This document shows positions 7,631 through 15,860 of a DNA stretch of 43,752 nucleotides, in pieces (the stretch's first letter is position 1; every line of letters begins with the position of its first letter). This stretch comes from JAHBVL01 sp964461025 (lineage in GTDB: Bacteria; Chloroflexota; Chloroflexia; Thermomicrobiales; UBA6265). The notes under the pieces are model-generated. The model saw only the letters and a program-made list of their open reading frames with translations, was not told the DNA's origin and searched no databases. A program made the position numbers and the translations under genes. Location of the stretch: contig CAYWSE010000031.1 of the NCBI GenBank assembly GCA_964461025.1, positions 1 to 43,752 of the forward strand, written 5' to 3'.

Positions 7631-9088
7631 GTGAACGTCACTGTCGAGCGAATCCCTGAAAGCCAGGTCCGCCTTGAGATCGTCGCCGATCAGGAAGAGC
7701 AGGACCGGGCGATTGACAAGGCTATTCAGCGTGTCGCCAGGGAAGCGACGATTCCAGGATTCCGAAAAGGCAAAGCCCCGCGATCGATGATCGAGCGGAT
7801 GTATGGCCGGGAAGCGTTTGCTGAAGAAGCGAACCGCGATCTGATCGAGGAACTCTTCCGTGAAGCGGTTAAGCAGGAGTCGCTGCAGGTTGTCGGCGAA
7901 CCGGAGCTCGATTCGATCGAGCCGGATCCCCTTTCCTTTGTGGTGCGCGTGCCGGTGTACCCAGTCGTCGAGACTGGCGACTACGCATCGGTGCGAATCG
8001 AGCCCGTCGACGCGGCAGTTGGCGATTCTGACGTCGAGGCGATGTTGTCCGACATGCAGCGGGCCGAGAGCCCTTGGGTCGATCCAGCCGAACCCCGCAA
8101 AGCGATAGAGGGCGATCAGGTCACGCTCGACATCGAAATCATGGACGGCGATGAAGCATTTGGTCCGAAGAACGAAGATGCCGTATTCGTCATTGGCGAA
8201 AGCAACTTGCTCAGCGAGCTGGCCGACGTGATCGCGACGCTCGAAGTCGGGGAGTCGGGTTCGGCCGACATCGAGTTCGGGGAAGACGACGATCGCTATC
8301 GCGAGGACGATCCACGGCGCGGCAAGACCATGACGTACTACGTGACGCTGAAAGGCGTTAAGGAGAAGGATCTCCTGCCGCTGGATGACGAATTCGCGGT
8401 CACCTATGGCAACAATGTCGATTCGCTCGAGGCATTGCGTGAGCGCCTGCGCACCAATCTCCACGTTCAGCGCACCCGTGAATCACGCACCTCCGCCGTA
8501 AGCGCCATCATCGAGCAGCTTCACACCCTTGCGGAGTTCGATGTTCCAGCGGCGATGGTCGACGATGCCGTCGATGAACGTCTGAACAATGTCCGCTCTC
8601 GTCTCTCATACAGCGGCATTCCACTTGAAGCGTATTTGCGGCAAACAGGTCAAACGGAAGAGGCCTTGCGAGACGATCTCCGCGAGCAGGCGGAGCGCGA
8701 TCTGCGCACTTCGCTGATTCTGCGGGAGATCGCAAACAAGGAAGGGATTTCGGTGACCGATGAGGATCTCGATGCGGAGATCGAGGACCTCGTTGCCGGT
8801 GCGCCGGAAGCCGAGGAAATGCGCCAGGCGTATGGAACGAACGCCTATCTCCGGTCCACGATCCGCAACGATCTGTTCGATCAGCGGCTGACCGATTTCC
8901 TGATCGATATCGCGACCGAAGGCAAGGGCGCGGTGCTCAACGGGTTTGTCCCTGAAGTACCAGATGCTCCTGATCAGGACGTCGCGTCCGGCAAGGCCGA
9001 GGAGGCGCCCGGTTCGGCCGGAGCCGAGCCGGGCGAAGGTTCGCCAGCATCCTCGTCGAAGAGTGATGAGAACGATTCGAACAGCTAG
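7631..9088 (+). CDS. tig: Trigger factor (ribosome-associated chaperone/PPIase)
   Basis: Ribosome-bound folding chaperone, 485 residues. The start is GTG 7631, giving MNVTVERIPESQVRLEI, which matches the usual trigger-factor N-terminus and has AAGGAA about 10 nt upstream. A GTG at 7607 would add eight residues. The ribosome-docking signature GFRKGKAP is at residues 43-50, as in E. coli. A FKBP-like PPIase domain follows at about 150-245, then the helical C-terminal arms. The last 45 or so residues form an acidic, Ser/Gly/Glu-rich tail (AEEAPGSAGAEPGEGSP) that is not part of the core fold. It is followed by clpP and clpX, the conserved tig-clpP-clpX order, so probably one operon or tightly linked units. 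Confidence 0.97.
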   Translation: MNVTVERIPESQVRLEIVADQEEQDRAIDKAIQRVAREATIPGFRKGKAPRSMIERMYGREAFAEEANRDLIEELFREAVKQESLQVVGEPELDSIEPDPLSFVVRVPVYPVVETGDYASVRIEPVDAAVGDSDVEAMLSDMQRAESPWVDPAEPRKAIEGDQVTLDIEIMDGDEAFGPKNEDAVFVIGESNLLSELADVIATLEVGESGSADIEFGEDDDRYREDDPRRGKTMTYYVTLKGVKEKDLLPLDDEFAVTYGNNVDSLEALRERLRTNLHVQRTRESRTSAVSAIIEQLHTLAEFDVPAAMVDDAVDERLNNVRSRLSYSGIPLEAYLRQTGQTEEALRDDLREQAERDLRTSLILREIANKEGISVTDEDLDAEIEDLVAGAPEAEEMRQAYGTNAYLRSTIRNDLFDQRLTDFLIDIATEGKGAVLNGFVPEVPDAPDQDVASGKAEEAPGSAGAEPGEGSPASSSKSDENDSNS

Positions 9089-9174
9089 TCTTTTATTGGT
9101 TGCCGGTCGACTGGCGACCCGTACATCCTGAAGCTGGATCTCCCGGCCTCTCTACACAAAGGAACTCCAGACGA

Positions 9175-9825
9175 ATGAACATTCCCCGAATCGAAAACCT
9201 CGTCCCGATGGTCGTGGAAAGCAGCAATCGCGGCGAGCGGGCCTTCGATATCTATTCCCGCTTGCTGCGCGATCGCATCATCTTCATCGGCACGCCGATC
9301 GACGACCAGATCGCCAATGTAGTCATCGCCCAGATGCTCTTTCTGGAAAACGACGATCCCACCCAGGACATCAAGCTCTACATCAATTCACCGGGTGGCG
9401 TCGTGTATTCGGGGTTGGCCATTTATGATACGATGCAGATGATCAAGCCAGACGTCGCCACGTTCTGTATCGGTATGAGCGCAAGCATGGCGGCGGTTTT
9501 GCTGGCGGCCGGAACCAAGGGGAAGCGATTCGCCTTGCCGAACTCTCGCGTCATGATCCATCAGGGTTCTGCCGGATTCCGGGGCGCGGTTCCCGACATC
9601 GAAGTCGTGGCCCGCGAGACCATCAACCTGACCACCAAACTGACCGAGATTCTCGCCCAGCACACCGGGCAGGATTTCGATCGCGTTAAGCGTGACACTG
9701 AGCGGGACTACTACATGCCCGCCAGTGAAGCGCGCGATTATGGAATCGTCGATGAAGTGCTCGAGCCAACGCACAAACTGGTCACCGCTGGTGGTGGATC
9801 AGGGAATGGTTCGTCGTTGAACTAA
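9175..9825 (+). CDS. clpP: ATP-dependent Clp protease proteolytic subunit
   Basis: Serine protease ring subunit of ClpXP/ClpAP, 216 residues. Catalytic triad by position: Ser104 in GMSASMA, His129 in VMIHQG, Asp178 in TERDYY. The spacings of 25 and 49 residues equal those of the E. coli enzyme. LYINSPGG and the handle-helix region are intact. The ATG at 9175 is chosen because AAAGGAA precedes it by about 10 nt and the protein then starts MNIPRIENLVP; upstream in-frame codons would give an unrelated prefix. It sits between tig and clpX. Two hairpins lie in the 103 bp gap before clpX, so clpX may be separately tuned. Confidence 0.97.
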   Translation: MNIPRIENLVPMVVESSNRGERAFDIYSRLLRDRIIFIGTPIDDQIANVVIAQMLFLENDDPTQDIKLYINSPGGVVYSGLAIYDTMQMIKPDVATFCIGMSASMAAVLLAAGTKGKRFALPNSRVMIHQGSAGFRGAVPDIEVVARETINLTTKLTEILAQHTGQDFDRVKRDTERDYYMPASEARDYGIVDEVLEPTHKLVTAGGGSGNGSSLN

Positions 9826-9830
9826 GGATC

Positions 9831-9851
9831 GGGGTGAGCGCAGCTCACCCC
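9831..9851 (+). terminator. Hairpin 1 between clpP and clpX
   Basis: Perfect 9 bp stem, GGGGTGAGC with GCTCACCCC around GCA, starting 5 bp after the clpP stop and followed by ATATTT. It could act as a partial terminator or processing site that sets the clpP to clpX ratio. Confidence 0.55.
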
Positions 9852-9875
9852 ATATTTGCGTGCTTGCCGGATGAG

Positions 9876-9899
9876 GCGCCTGACTGCTGGCTCAGGCGC
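9876..9899 (+). other. Hairpin 2 between clpP and clpX
   Basis: 8 bp stem, GCGCCTGA with TCAGGCGC, 8 nt loop, ending about 30 bp before the clpX start. It has no U-tract. It may be an attenuator or mRNA-stability element. Confidence 0.4.
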
Positions 9900-9928
9900 G
9901 CTCGATCAGTTTATTCAGGATCCACGAG

Positions 9929-11179
9929 GTGTTCGGGGTGCATTACCGCTGTTCGTTTTGCAACAAGGGACAGGAAGAAGTTCGCCGGCTGATCGCCGGG
10001 CCAAACCAGGTGTACATTTGCGATGAATGCGTGCAACTCTGTCGCGAAATCATCGAAGAGGAAGAACCGCAGGTTCCCCGGTCGCAGGTGGGACCATCCC
10101 GGATTCCAACTCCCAGAGCGCTCTACGAACAGCTGAACAACTACGTCGTCGGTCAGGACCGCGCCAAGAAAATTCTCTCCGTTGCTGTCTATAACCACTA
10201 CAAACGCATCAATGCCGAGATCTATGACGACGACGGCGACGAGGTCGAGCTTCAGAAGAGCAACATCCTCCTTGTCGGACCGACCGGCTGCGGAAAGACA
10301 CTCCTTGCCCAGACGCTGGCCCGGCTGCTCGATGTGCCGTTTTCGATAGCCGATGCCACCGCGCTCACGGAAGCGGGATATGTTGGCGAAGATGTTGAAA
10401 ACATCCTGCTTCGGCTGATTCAGTCGGCGGGAGATGTCGCGCGCGCTCAACACGGCATCATCTACATCGACGAAATCGACAAGATCGCGCGCAAGGCGGA
10501 CAATCCCTCGATTACTCGCGACGTCTCCGGTGAGGGTGTCCAGCAGGCGCTGTTGAAGATCATCGAAGGCACTGTCGCCAACGTGCCGCCGCAAAGTGGT
10601 CGCAAGCACCCGCATCAGGAATACATCCAGATCGATACGCGCAACATCCTCTTCATTTGCGGGGGCGCGTTCGAAGGTCTCGACCAGATCGTCGCCAAGC
10701 GGATCGGCAAGCAGAACCGGATGGGCTTTGGCGGTCAGGCCGGCGAAGACGATACGTCCGACAATCCGCTCCACCAGATGACCCACGACGATCTGCTCAA
10801 GTACGGCCTGATTCCTGAGTTCGTCGGGCGCCTCCCGGTTTCCGTAGCGCTCGACGCCCTCAGCCACGACGATCTGATTCGCATCCTGACAGAGCCGCGC
10901 AATGCGATCGTCAAGCAGTATCAGAAGTTCTTCAAGCTCGATGACGTCGAGCTCGTCTTCACCAGGGAAGCACTCGAAGCGACGGCCCAGCAGGCCGAAG
11001 AGCGCAAGACGGGCGCTCGCGGCCTGCGCACCGCGATCGAAGAAGTGCTGATCGACGTGATGTACGAGATTCCGTCGATGGACAATGTTCGCAAGTGCAT
11101 CGTCGATGACAATGTGATTCTGAATCGCTCGCGGCCGTTGCTCATGACCGAACGCGAAGAACCGATTCCCGCTGCCTGA
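9929..11179 (+). CDS. clpX: ATP-dependent Clp protease ATP-binding subunit ClpX
   Basis: AAA+ unfoldase that feeds ClpP, 416 residues. The N-terminal zinc-binding domain has Cys8, Cys11, Cys31 and Cys34. Walker A is GPTGCGKT (117-124) and Walker B is IIYIDEID (from 177). Pore loop 1 is GYVG (150-153) and the RKH loop is at 225-227. The ClpP-docking loop reads MGF (265-267) in place of the E. coli IGF. The C-terminal small domain includes GARGLRTAIEEVL. The start is a GTG at 9929; a second GTG nine bases downstream is possible, since both have only weak upstream GGAT/GAGG signals. Typical length and order after clpP. Confidence 0.97.
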   Translation: MFGVHYRCSFCNKGQEEVRRLIAGPNQVYICDECVQLCREIIEEEEPQVPRSQVGPSRIPTPRALYEQLNNYVVGQDRAKKILSVAVYNHYKRINAEIYDDDGDEVELQKSNILLVGPTGCGKTLLAQTLARLLDVPFSIADATALTEAGYVGEDVENILLRLIQSAGDVARAQHGIIYIDEIDKIARKADNPSITRDVSGEGVQQALLKIIEGTVANVPPQSGRKHPHQEYIQIDTRNILFICGGAFEGLDQIVAKRIGKQNRMGFGGQAGEDDTSDNPLHQMTHDDLLKYGLIPEFVGRLPVSVALDALSHDDLIRILTEPRNAIVKQYQKFFKLDDVELVFTREALEATAQQAEERKTGARGLRTAIEEVLIDVMYEIPSMDNVRKCIVDDNVILNRSRPLLMTEREEPIPAA

Positions 11180-11381
11180 TGCTGCATTCTCGACCAGCGC
11201 GACATGAACCGGGCGCTGTCGTTCTGACCGGAACGGAGCGCCGGTGGAGTGCAGTCGAAAGATCTCCCGCCACAGCCGTATCACTTCTGCCGGGCGCTGG
11301 AATCGCCGAAGCCACTCCCTTGGACTGGCACCCGAACAGTCATGTTCGCGGCAAAAGTTTCCACGGCAGGTACAAAGCCCA

Positions 11382-12419
11382 ATGAAAGCGATCACACTCA
11401 CTGCATCCAGTGCGTCCCTGGGGGACACGCTGGCCGGAGCCGTCGTTGCGGAATCGGTGCGGGTCGATGGACGCCGGCTCTTCAGGAAGGGCGAAGTGCT
11501 GACGTCCGAGCGAATCGGCGATCTCGCATGGCTTGATCGCCCGATTCACGCGGTTCTACCTGAAGCGGGCGATATCCACGAAGACGCTGCGGCGGTCAGG
11601 CTGGCTGCGGCGATCGCCGGTCCAGGCACGACGTGCCGCAAACCCGTGCTGAGCAGGGTGAATGTGCTGGCCGGCCGTAAGGGGTTGCTGCGGGTCGATC
11701 GTGACGCCGTCATGGCGTTGAATTGCGTGCCCGATGTTGCCATTTTTACGCAGATCGACCGGATCGCCGTTCTGCCAGGCAAGACGTTGGCGGGCGTCAA
11801 GATAACGCCGATTGTGACGAGGAAAGAGCATATCGAACGGGCTGAATCGATCGCGGCAGAGTCGCCGGTGATCCAGGTCAAGCCGTTTCTACCGCTGCGA
11901 GTCGGCGTGTTCTCGACGGAAGGAATGGGCGGCGCCGCTCAGCAACGCTTTCGCGACAGCGTCCGCTCCAAGGTCAGTTGGTACGGCGGCTCGGTTGTTG
12001 ACATCGTCGATGTGCCCCGTGACCCTGGAGCAGTGCGCGAAATCTTGCGGCGCTACCGCGATCAGCATGTCGATCTCGTGCTCGCTGGCGGCGGGAACAC
12101 GGTCGACCCCCTCGATCCAACGCTTGCCGCCCTGCAGGAAGTCGGCGCTGAGATGATCACCTTCGGTGCGCCCCTGCATCCCGGCAGCATGCTCTGGTTG
12201 GCGCAATGGCAGGACACCCCTGTCTTCAATCTGGCGTCCTGTTCGATGTTTTCGCGTTCGACGTCTGCGGATCTGATTCTGCCCTGGATTATGGCCGGAG
12301 AGCAGGTGCGTCGCGAAGATATCGCTGCGCTCGGTTACGGTGGTCACCTGGACAAGGACATGCAGTTTCGCTTCCCGTCCTACGAGTCAGACGACGCCGG
12401 TGAACCTGACGAATCGTAG
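11382..12419 (+). CDS. Molybdopterin-binding (MoCF-biosynthesis-fold) domain protein
   Basis: Protein of 345 residues starting at ATG 11382 (MKAITLTASSASLGDTLAG). The C-terminal half has the MoaB/Mog/MoeA-like molybdopterin-binding fold: a VGVFSTEGMGG strand-loop, a long helix with VREILRRYRDQ, then LVLAGGGNTVDPLDPT, which corresponds to the GGTG..D loop of the family. The N-terminal half resembles the extra domain of molybdopterin-biosynthesis-like proteins found beside molybdo-flavoproteins. No other molybdenum cofactor or molybdoenzyme gene is near, and the gene simply follows clpX after 202 bp (11180-11381) with no other feature. The fold is fairly sure; its precise role is not. Confidence 0.7.
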   Translation: MKAITLTASSASLGDTLAGAVVAESVRVDGRRLFRKGEVLTSERIGDLAWLDRPIHAVLPEAGDIHEDAAAVRLAAAIAGPGTTCRKPVLSRVNVLAGRKGLLRVDRDAVMALNCVPDVAIFTQIDRIAVLPGKTLAGVKITPIVTRKEHIERAESIAAESPVIQVKPFLPLRVGVFSTEGMGGAAQQRFRDSVRSKVSWYGGSVVDIVDVPRDPGAVREILRRYRDQHVDLVLAGGGNTVDPLDPTLAALQEVGAEMITFGAPLHPGSMLWLAQWQDTPVFNLASCSMFSRSTSADLILPWIMAGEQVRREDIAALGYGGHLDKDMQFRFPSYESDDAGEPDES

Positions 12420-12578
12420 TCTTCTCCTGTGCCAATTCCTGCAACCGGAGTATCCTGCGTTACGATGGTCCGGCTCGTGAAATCGTGAATGAGTTCCGCA
12501 AACCACGTGCGAACGTATGCTTGAATGACTGCCGGATATGATGGTGAGCCGGCGAGTGACGTGGAGAGGTGCATGCGC

Positions 12579-14918
12579 ATGATCAAGCTGGGAACAGGAC
12601 GTGCAGTCACAGTGCTGATCGCGCTGGTGTTGGTGATTCCAGGTGCGATGGTGGCGCTGCCAGTTTTTGCGCAGGAAGGAACCCCACTCGCCGATTTGCC
12701 GTTTGTCGAGGAGATCGCCAGCCCGGAAGCATCGCCGGAAGCGTCGCCCGTCGTCGTGACTGAAGAATACGAACCATCCGAGTTTGCCGTGGGCGGCTGG
12801 CGAATGGTCGTGGTGACCGCAGATGAGCAGGTCGAGTACCCGGAGTACGAGCTGCCGGCCCGCGACGACAAGAACTGGATCATCGTCATTCTCGATCTCA
12901 CCAACTGGAGCCGAAACGACTACACGCTCGATCCGACGGCATTTGCATTGGAGGTTCCTGGCGGTGACGAACCCCGAGGATTTGCCAGGCGAAGCACAGA
13001 GCGAGTTGCTGACGCGCTGAACCTCCTGCCGGAAGTTGTCAGCGAGGGGATCGCCGTCAATGCCGGCGACACTGTCCGTGCCTCGCTCGTTTTTGAAGTC
13101 GCCAATGACATCATTAATCCCTCTCTTGTCGTTGGCGATGCGTCATTCCCGCTGGGTCCGGCGATCGACGGTGGGGTGGGGCTCGACGAACTGCCCGCGG
13201 AGCTCTTCGTTCCTGGAGAAACCGCGCGACAAGTCGTTGATTCGGTGATCGACGGAGGCACGCTGGCGCTGGGCTCCAGTGGAGTTGAAACGCGTTTGAC
13301 GTTCGTCGATTCTCCCGCCGGCGACGATTGCTTCGCGGAGCAGTCATCGGGCAACCTCACCAGGCTGACGACGGACCGGGTCTTTGTCGAAACAGATGGC
13401 GATTTGCGGTTCGTTTGGTCGGAAGAGGAAGACGGTACGCGCCGCCTCCTCAATTTCGAACAGATTCGAGGTGGGTTTGCCGCGATCGACAGTGAGATCA
13501 GCGGCAGATTCGAACTCTGGTTCCGCCAGGGGGAAGAACTCGCGAAACGCGCCAGCGGCGGCATTTGGGGAGCGTGCAGCGGTCCCCATGGCGTCGTCCG
13601 AACGACGTCACCCGAACGGTCTGTGATTCGAATGAGCGATGGTGCAAACGGCACCACGCCGTATCGCGTCTGGGTGGAGTGGTCTCCGGAGCTGGTGACT
13701 ACCCCGGACGGCGGCGCGTGGGCATTCTTCAGTGCGCTTGCCGACAACGGACCATTGAAAGACCAGCAACGCCTGTACGCATCGCACTTTGATCCGGCAA
13801 CCGGACGATGGGCGGACGCCACCGCAATGCCGGCTGGCGAGATTCAGTTTGGAGCATCCGCTGTTGTCGACAGTCGGGGTCTCGTCCACGTGATCTATTC
13901 AGCCCGGGAACAAGTCGGCGAGGAGTACCTGAGCACGCTGATCTACACGATGGAGGATGGGAGAGGCGGTTGGACATCGCCATCCGCCGTCTCGCTCGAT
14001 CAGCTTGCCGGGCATCAGATCGCGCCTTCTTTGACGATTGATGCCAACGACCGCCTCTATGTCGCCTGGCAGGATCAGCGAGCGTTTGGAGATCAGGGCC
14101 GGGCGTCGTCGCCGCTCAACGCCGATATCTTCGTCAGCCAGAAGGATCGCGGCGGAGCCTGGACGACGCCGGTCCTCGTCAACCAGCATCTGCCAACCGC
14201 GGCTGCGCTGTTGCCGAATCTCGTCGTGAGTGGCGACCGCGTCGTGTTGATCTGGTCGGTCTACACCTCGGCGCTGGGGCCGGACAACGCGGCCCGCATG
14301 GAATGGTCGATGCGCGATGTCAATGCCGATCTCGTCGATTGGACCGCGCCGAAGGTATTTGCCAATGGCCGGGGAGACAACTTCGGCGGCCGGTTTGTTG
14401 ATGTCGCCGCTGATCCGACTGGCGGCGTCGTTGTGGTCTATGCCAGACGAGGGATCGACACATTCCTTTTCCTGAAGCGACTCATGCCGGGAAACGACGA
14501 CTGGACATCCGACACCTTGATCGCCTTCGGTGATCGTGGCACCTTCCCGACTGTCACCGTGAATAATGAAGGTGTCGCTTTTGTCGGATTCAATGCCAAC
14601 ACCGGGACGTTCGGCGATGGCTCCGAGATCATCGTCGATGTCGGCGCAACCGCGATCGATTTCCGGTCGCTCGAGCCAGGCAACGAGGTCGTGTTGACTC
14701 GGGATGATCCCAATTCTCAGGGGCGGGCGGTGATTGCCATCGATGTCACCGGAAGACCGTGGTTCGTCTTCTTCGGACAGATTCCAGGCTTCCCACCGAC
14801 GCAGGTTGGCGCATTGCGGAACGCGAACATACCGATTCTGCCGATTGCTCAGGCGATCATCCCGGAGCAGCCTGCTGCGTCCGGCACGCCGGTCGCCTCT
14901 CCGGAGCCAGCCGACTAG
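12579..14918 (+). CDS. Large secreted protein: DUF4352-like domain plus beta-propeller (BNR/sialidase-like) region
   Basis: Exported protein of about 779 residues with no assignable enzyme activity. I use ATG 12579 because GGAGAGG is 9 nt upstream; ATG 12573 would leave only 3 nt. The signal peptide is VTVLIALVLVIPGAMVAL with cleavage near VFAQE. A SPEASPEASPVV linker follows, of a style common in Thermomicrobia. Then comes a beta-sandwich resembling DUF4352 (NWIIVILDLTNWSRNDYTL, a telokin-like pattern). A middle Cys-containing domain follows, then repeated blades with motifs such as APSLTIDANDRLYVAWQDQR, as in BNR/sialidase or exo-alpha-style propellers. It ends in a Pro/Ala/Ser tail (QPAASGTPVASPEPAD). 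No sialidase active-site set is evident. It is probably cell-surface or extracellular. Confidence 0.75.
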   Translation: MIKLGTGRAVTVLIALVLVIPGAMVALPVFAQEGTPLADLPFVEEIASPEASPEASPVVVTEEYEPSEFAVGGWRMVVVTADEQVEYPEYELPARDDKNWIIVILDLTNWSRNDYTLDPTAFALEVPGGDEPRGFARRSTERVADALNLLPEVVSEGIAVNAGDTVRASLVFEVANDIINPSLVVGDASFPLGPAIDGGVGLDELPAELFVPGETARQVVDSVIDGGTLALGSSGVETRLTFVDSPAGDDCFAEQSSGNLTRLTTDRVFVETDGDLRFVWSEEEDGTRRLLNFEQIRGGFAAIDSEISGRFELWFRQGEELAKRASGGIWGACSGPHGVVRTTSPERSVIRMSDGANGTTPYRVWVEWSPELVTTPDGGAWAFFSALADNGPLKDQQRLYASHFDPATGRWADATAMPAGEIQFGASAVVDSRGLVHVIYSAREQVGEEYLSTLIYTMEDGRGGWTSPSAVSLDQLAGHQIAPSLTIDANDRLYVAWQDQRAFGDQGRASSPLNADIFVSQKDRGGAWTTPVLVNQHLPTAAALLPNLVVSGDRVVLIWSVYTSALGPDNAARMEWSMRDVNADLVDWTAPKVFANGRGDNFGGRFVDVAADPTGGVVVVYARRGIDTFLFLKRLMPGNDDWTSDTLIAFGDRGTFPTVTVNNEGVAFVGFNANTGTFGDGSEIIVDVGATAIDFRSLEPGNEVVLTRDDPNSQGRAVIAIDVTGRPWFVFFGQIPGFPPTQVGALRNANIPILPIAQAIIPEQPAASGTPVASPEPAD

Positions 14919-14963
14919 CCAGGCCCACTCGCGCGACGAAGGTTTTGGCGCTCCTCTTGCTAT

Positions 14964-15065
14964 GTCATTCTGAGCGCCAGCGAAGAATCTCCCGCCGCAG
15001 CGGCGGGTTACGGGCAGCGTCGTCTCCGCCCCGAGCGAGAGATTCTTGACTTCGTTCAGAATGAC
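14964..15065. repeat. MITE-like 102 bp inverted-repeat element
   Basis: Perfect 10 bp terminal inverted repeats (GTCATTCTGA at 14964-14973, TCAGAATGAC at 15056-15065), with nested GAAGAATCTC / GAGATTCTTG arms inside and a CCGCCGCAGCGGCGGG centre. This is the widely dispersed TCATTCTGAGCG-type intergenic element known in several phyla, including Chloroflexota. It lies in the 256 bp gap after the secreted propeller gene and could also serve as that gene's 3' hairpin. Confidence 0.75.
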
Positions 15066-15159
15066 TTGGTTTGTTTGGTGTTCGCTCCACATGACAATCT
15101 GCGTCGAACGGGTTATGCAGAGTGACGGTGTCTGCCGGTGCGCTTATTCCTAGCGACGC

Positions 15160-15168
15160 TGCTATGCT
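15160..15168 (+). promoter_or_regulatory. Extended -10 promoter, candidate leaderless start
   Basis: TGcTATGCT fits an extended -10 (TG-n-TATNNT). Its hexamer ends 6 nt before the ATG at 15175, so transcription would start on or next to the start codon. No Shine-Dalgarno is seen before this ATG, which agrees with leaderless translation. Confidence 0.4.
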
Positions 15169-15174
15169 CCTCGC

Positions 15175-15843
15175 ATGGGCAATCTGAAACACACAATCAT
15201 TTCGTTCGGTATTGCGATTACCCTTGCGCTTGTGCTTCTCATGGCAGGCATGAGCACCGGTGTCTCCTTCATGCTCGGGGCGGTCGCCGGAATCGGCTCG
15301 AGTATTCTGTTGCAGAGAAAAGCAGCTTCTCTCGCGATGGGACCGCTTGGCGGGTCGGACGAGCCTGGCGACATCGATGCCGCATTCAAGGCGGCTCAGG
15401 CCGCTGTGCGCAACCTGCCCGATCAGGTCGCTCGTATCGACGACGCCCAGACTCGCGAGGTCGCTCAGCGAACGAGCAATACACTCACCCAGATCGTTGA
15501 TGCGCTCGAATCTGGCGACAATCGGGGTATCTCCCCATTGCTGGTCGATCAGCTCATCGAGCCTGCCCAGGCGCTCCTGACCGACTATCTCTGGCTGCAG
15601 AAGCGCTCAGAATCGACGGCTCGCGATGCGATGACCAAGATCGCGCTGGGCGATCTGCCCGCCGCCGAACACTCCGCGCGGCAGGTGCAGGCGCTCCTCG
15701 AACGATCGGGTCCGGCCGATGTCGCGGCAATCCGGCGCGCGGTCGATTTCCAGTTTTCGTTCGGCGGCGAGACGGTCATGCCCGGCCAGGAGCTCTGGGG
15801 CAATCGTCAGGAGGTTGCTCGTTCCGCAGAGCGTGAGACCTGA
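15175..15843 (+). CDS. Membrane-anchored helical protein of unknown function
   Basis: 222 residues. Two N-terminal membrane helices form a hairpin (ISFGIAITLALVLLMAG and VSFMLGAVAGIGSSILL), followed by a mostly helical soluble region of about 150 residues with heptad-like patterning (TREVAQRTSNTLTQIVDALE). The layout recalls the XpaC/5-bromo-4-chloroindolyl phosphate hydrolysis family, but that match is weak and I would not transfer a function. There is no Shine-Dalgarno before the ATG (see the extended -10 just upstream). The ketopantoate-reductase-like gene starts 17 bp after its stop, so the two are probably co-transcribed. Confidence 0.7.
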   Translation: MGNLKHTIISFGIAITLALVLLMAGMSTGVSFMLGAVAGIGSSILLQRKAASLAMGPLGGSDEPGDIDAAFKAAQAAVRNLPDQVARIDDAQTREVAQRTSNTLTQIVDALESGDNRGISPLLVDQLIEPAQALLTDYLWLQKRSESTARDAMTKIALGDLPAAEHSARQVQALLERSGPADVAAIRRAVDFQFSFGGETVMPGQELWGNRQEVARSAERET

Positions 15844-15860
15844 TTCGGGAGAGAGGGCGC

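Noticed and set aside
7556..8464. 302-codon frame antisense to tig
   Set aside because: Shadow of the trigger factor gene; low-complexity composition and no start signal.
9911..11428. 505-codon open frame antisense to clpX
   Set aside because: It mirrors clpX codons in a GC-rich gene, has no family likeness and no ribosome binding site.
13899..15092. 397-codon frame antisense to the secreted propeller gene
   Set aside because: Shadow frame; its start lies inside the MITE-like element.
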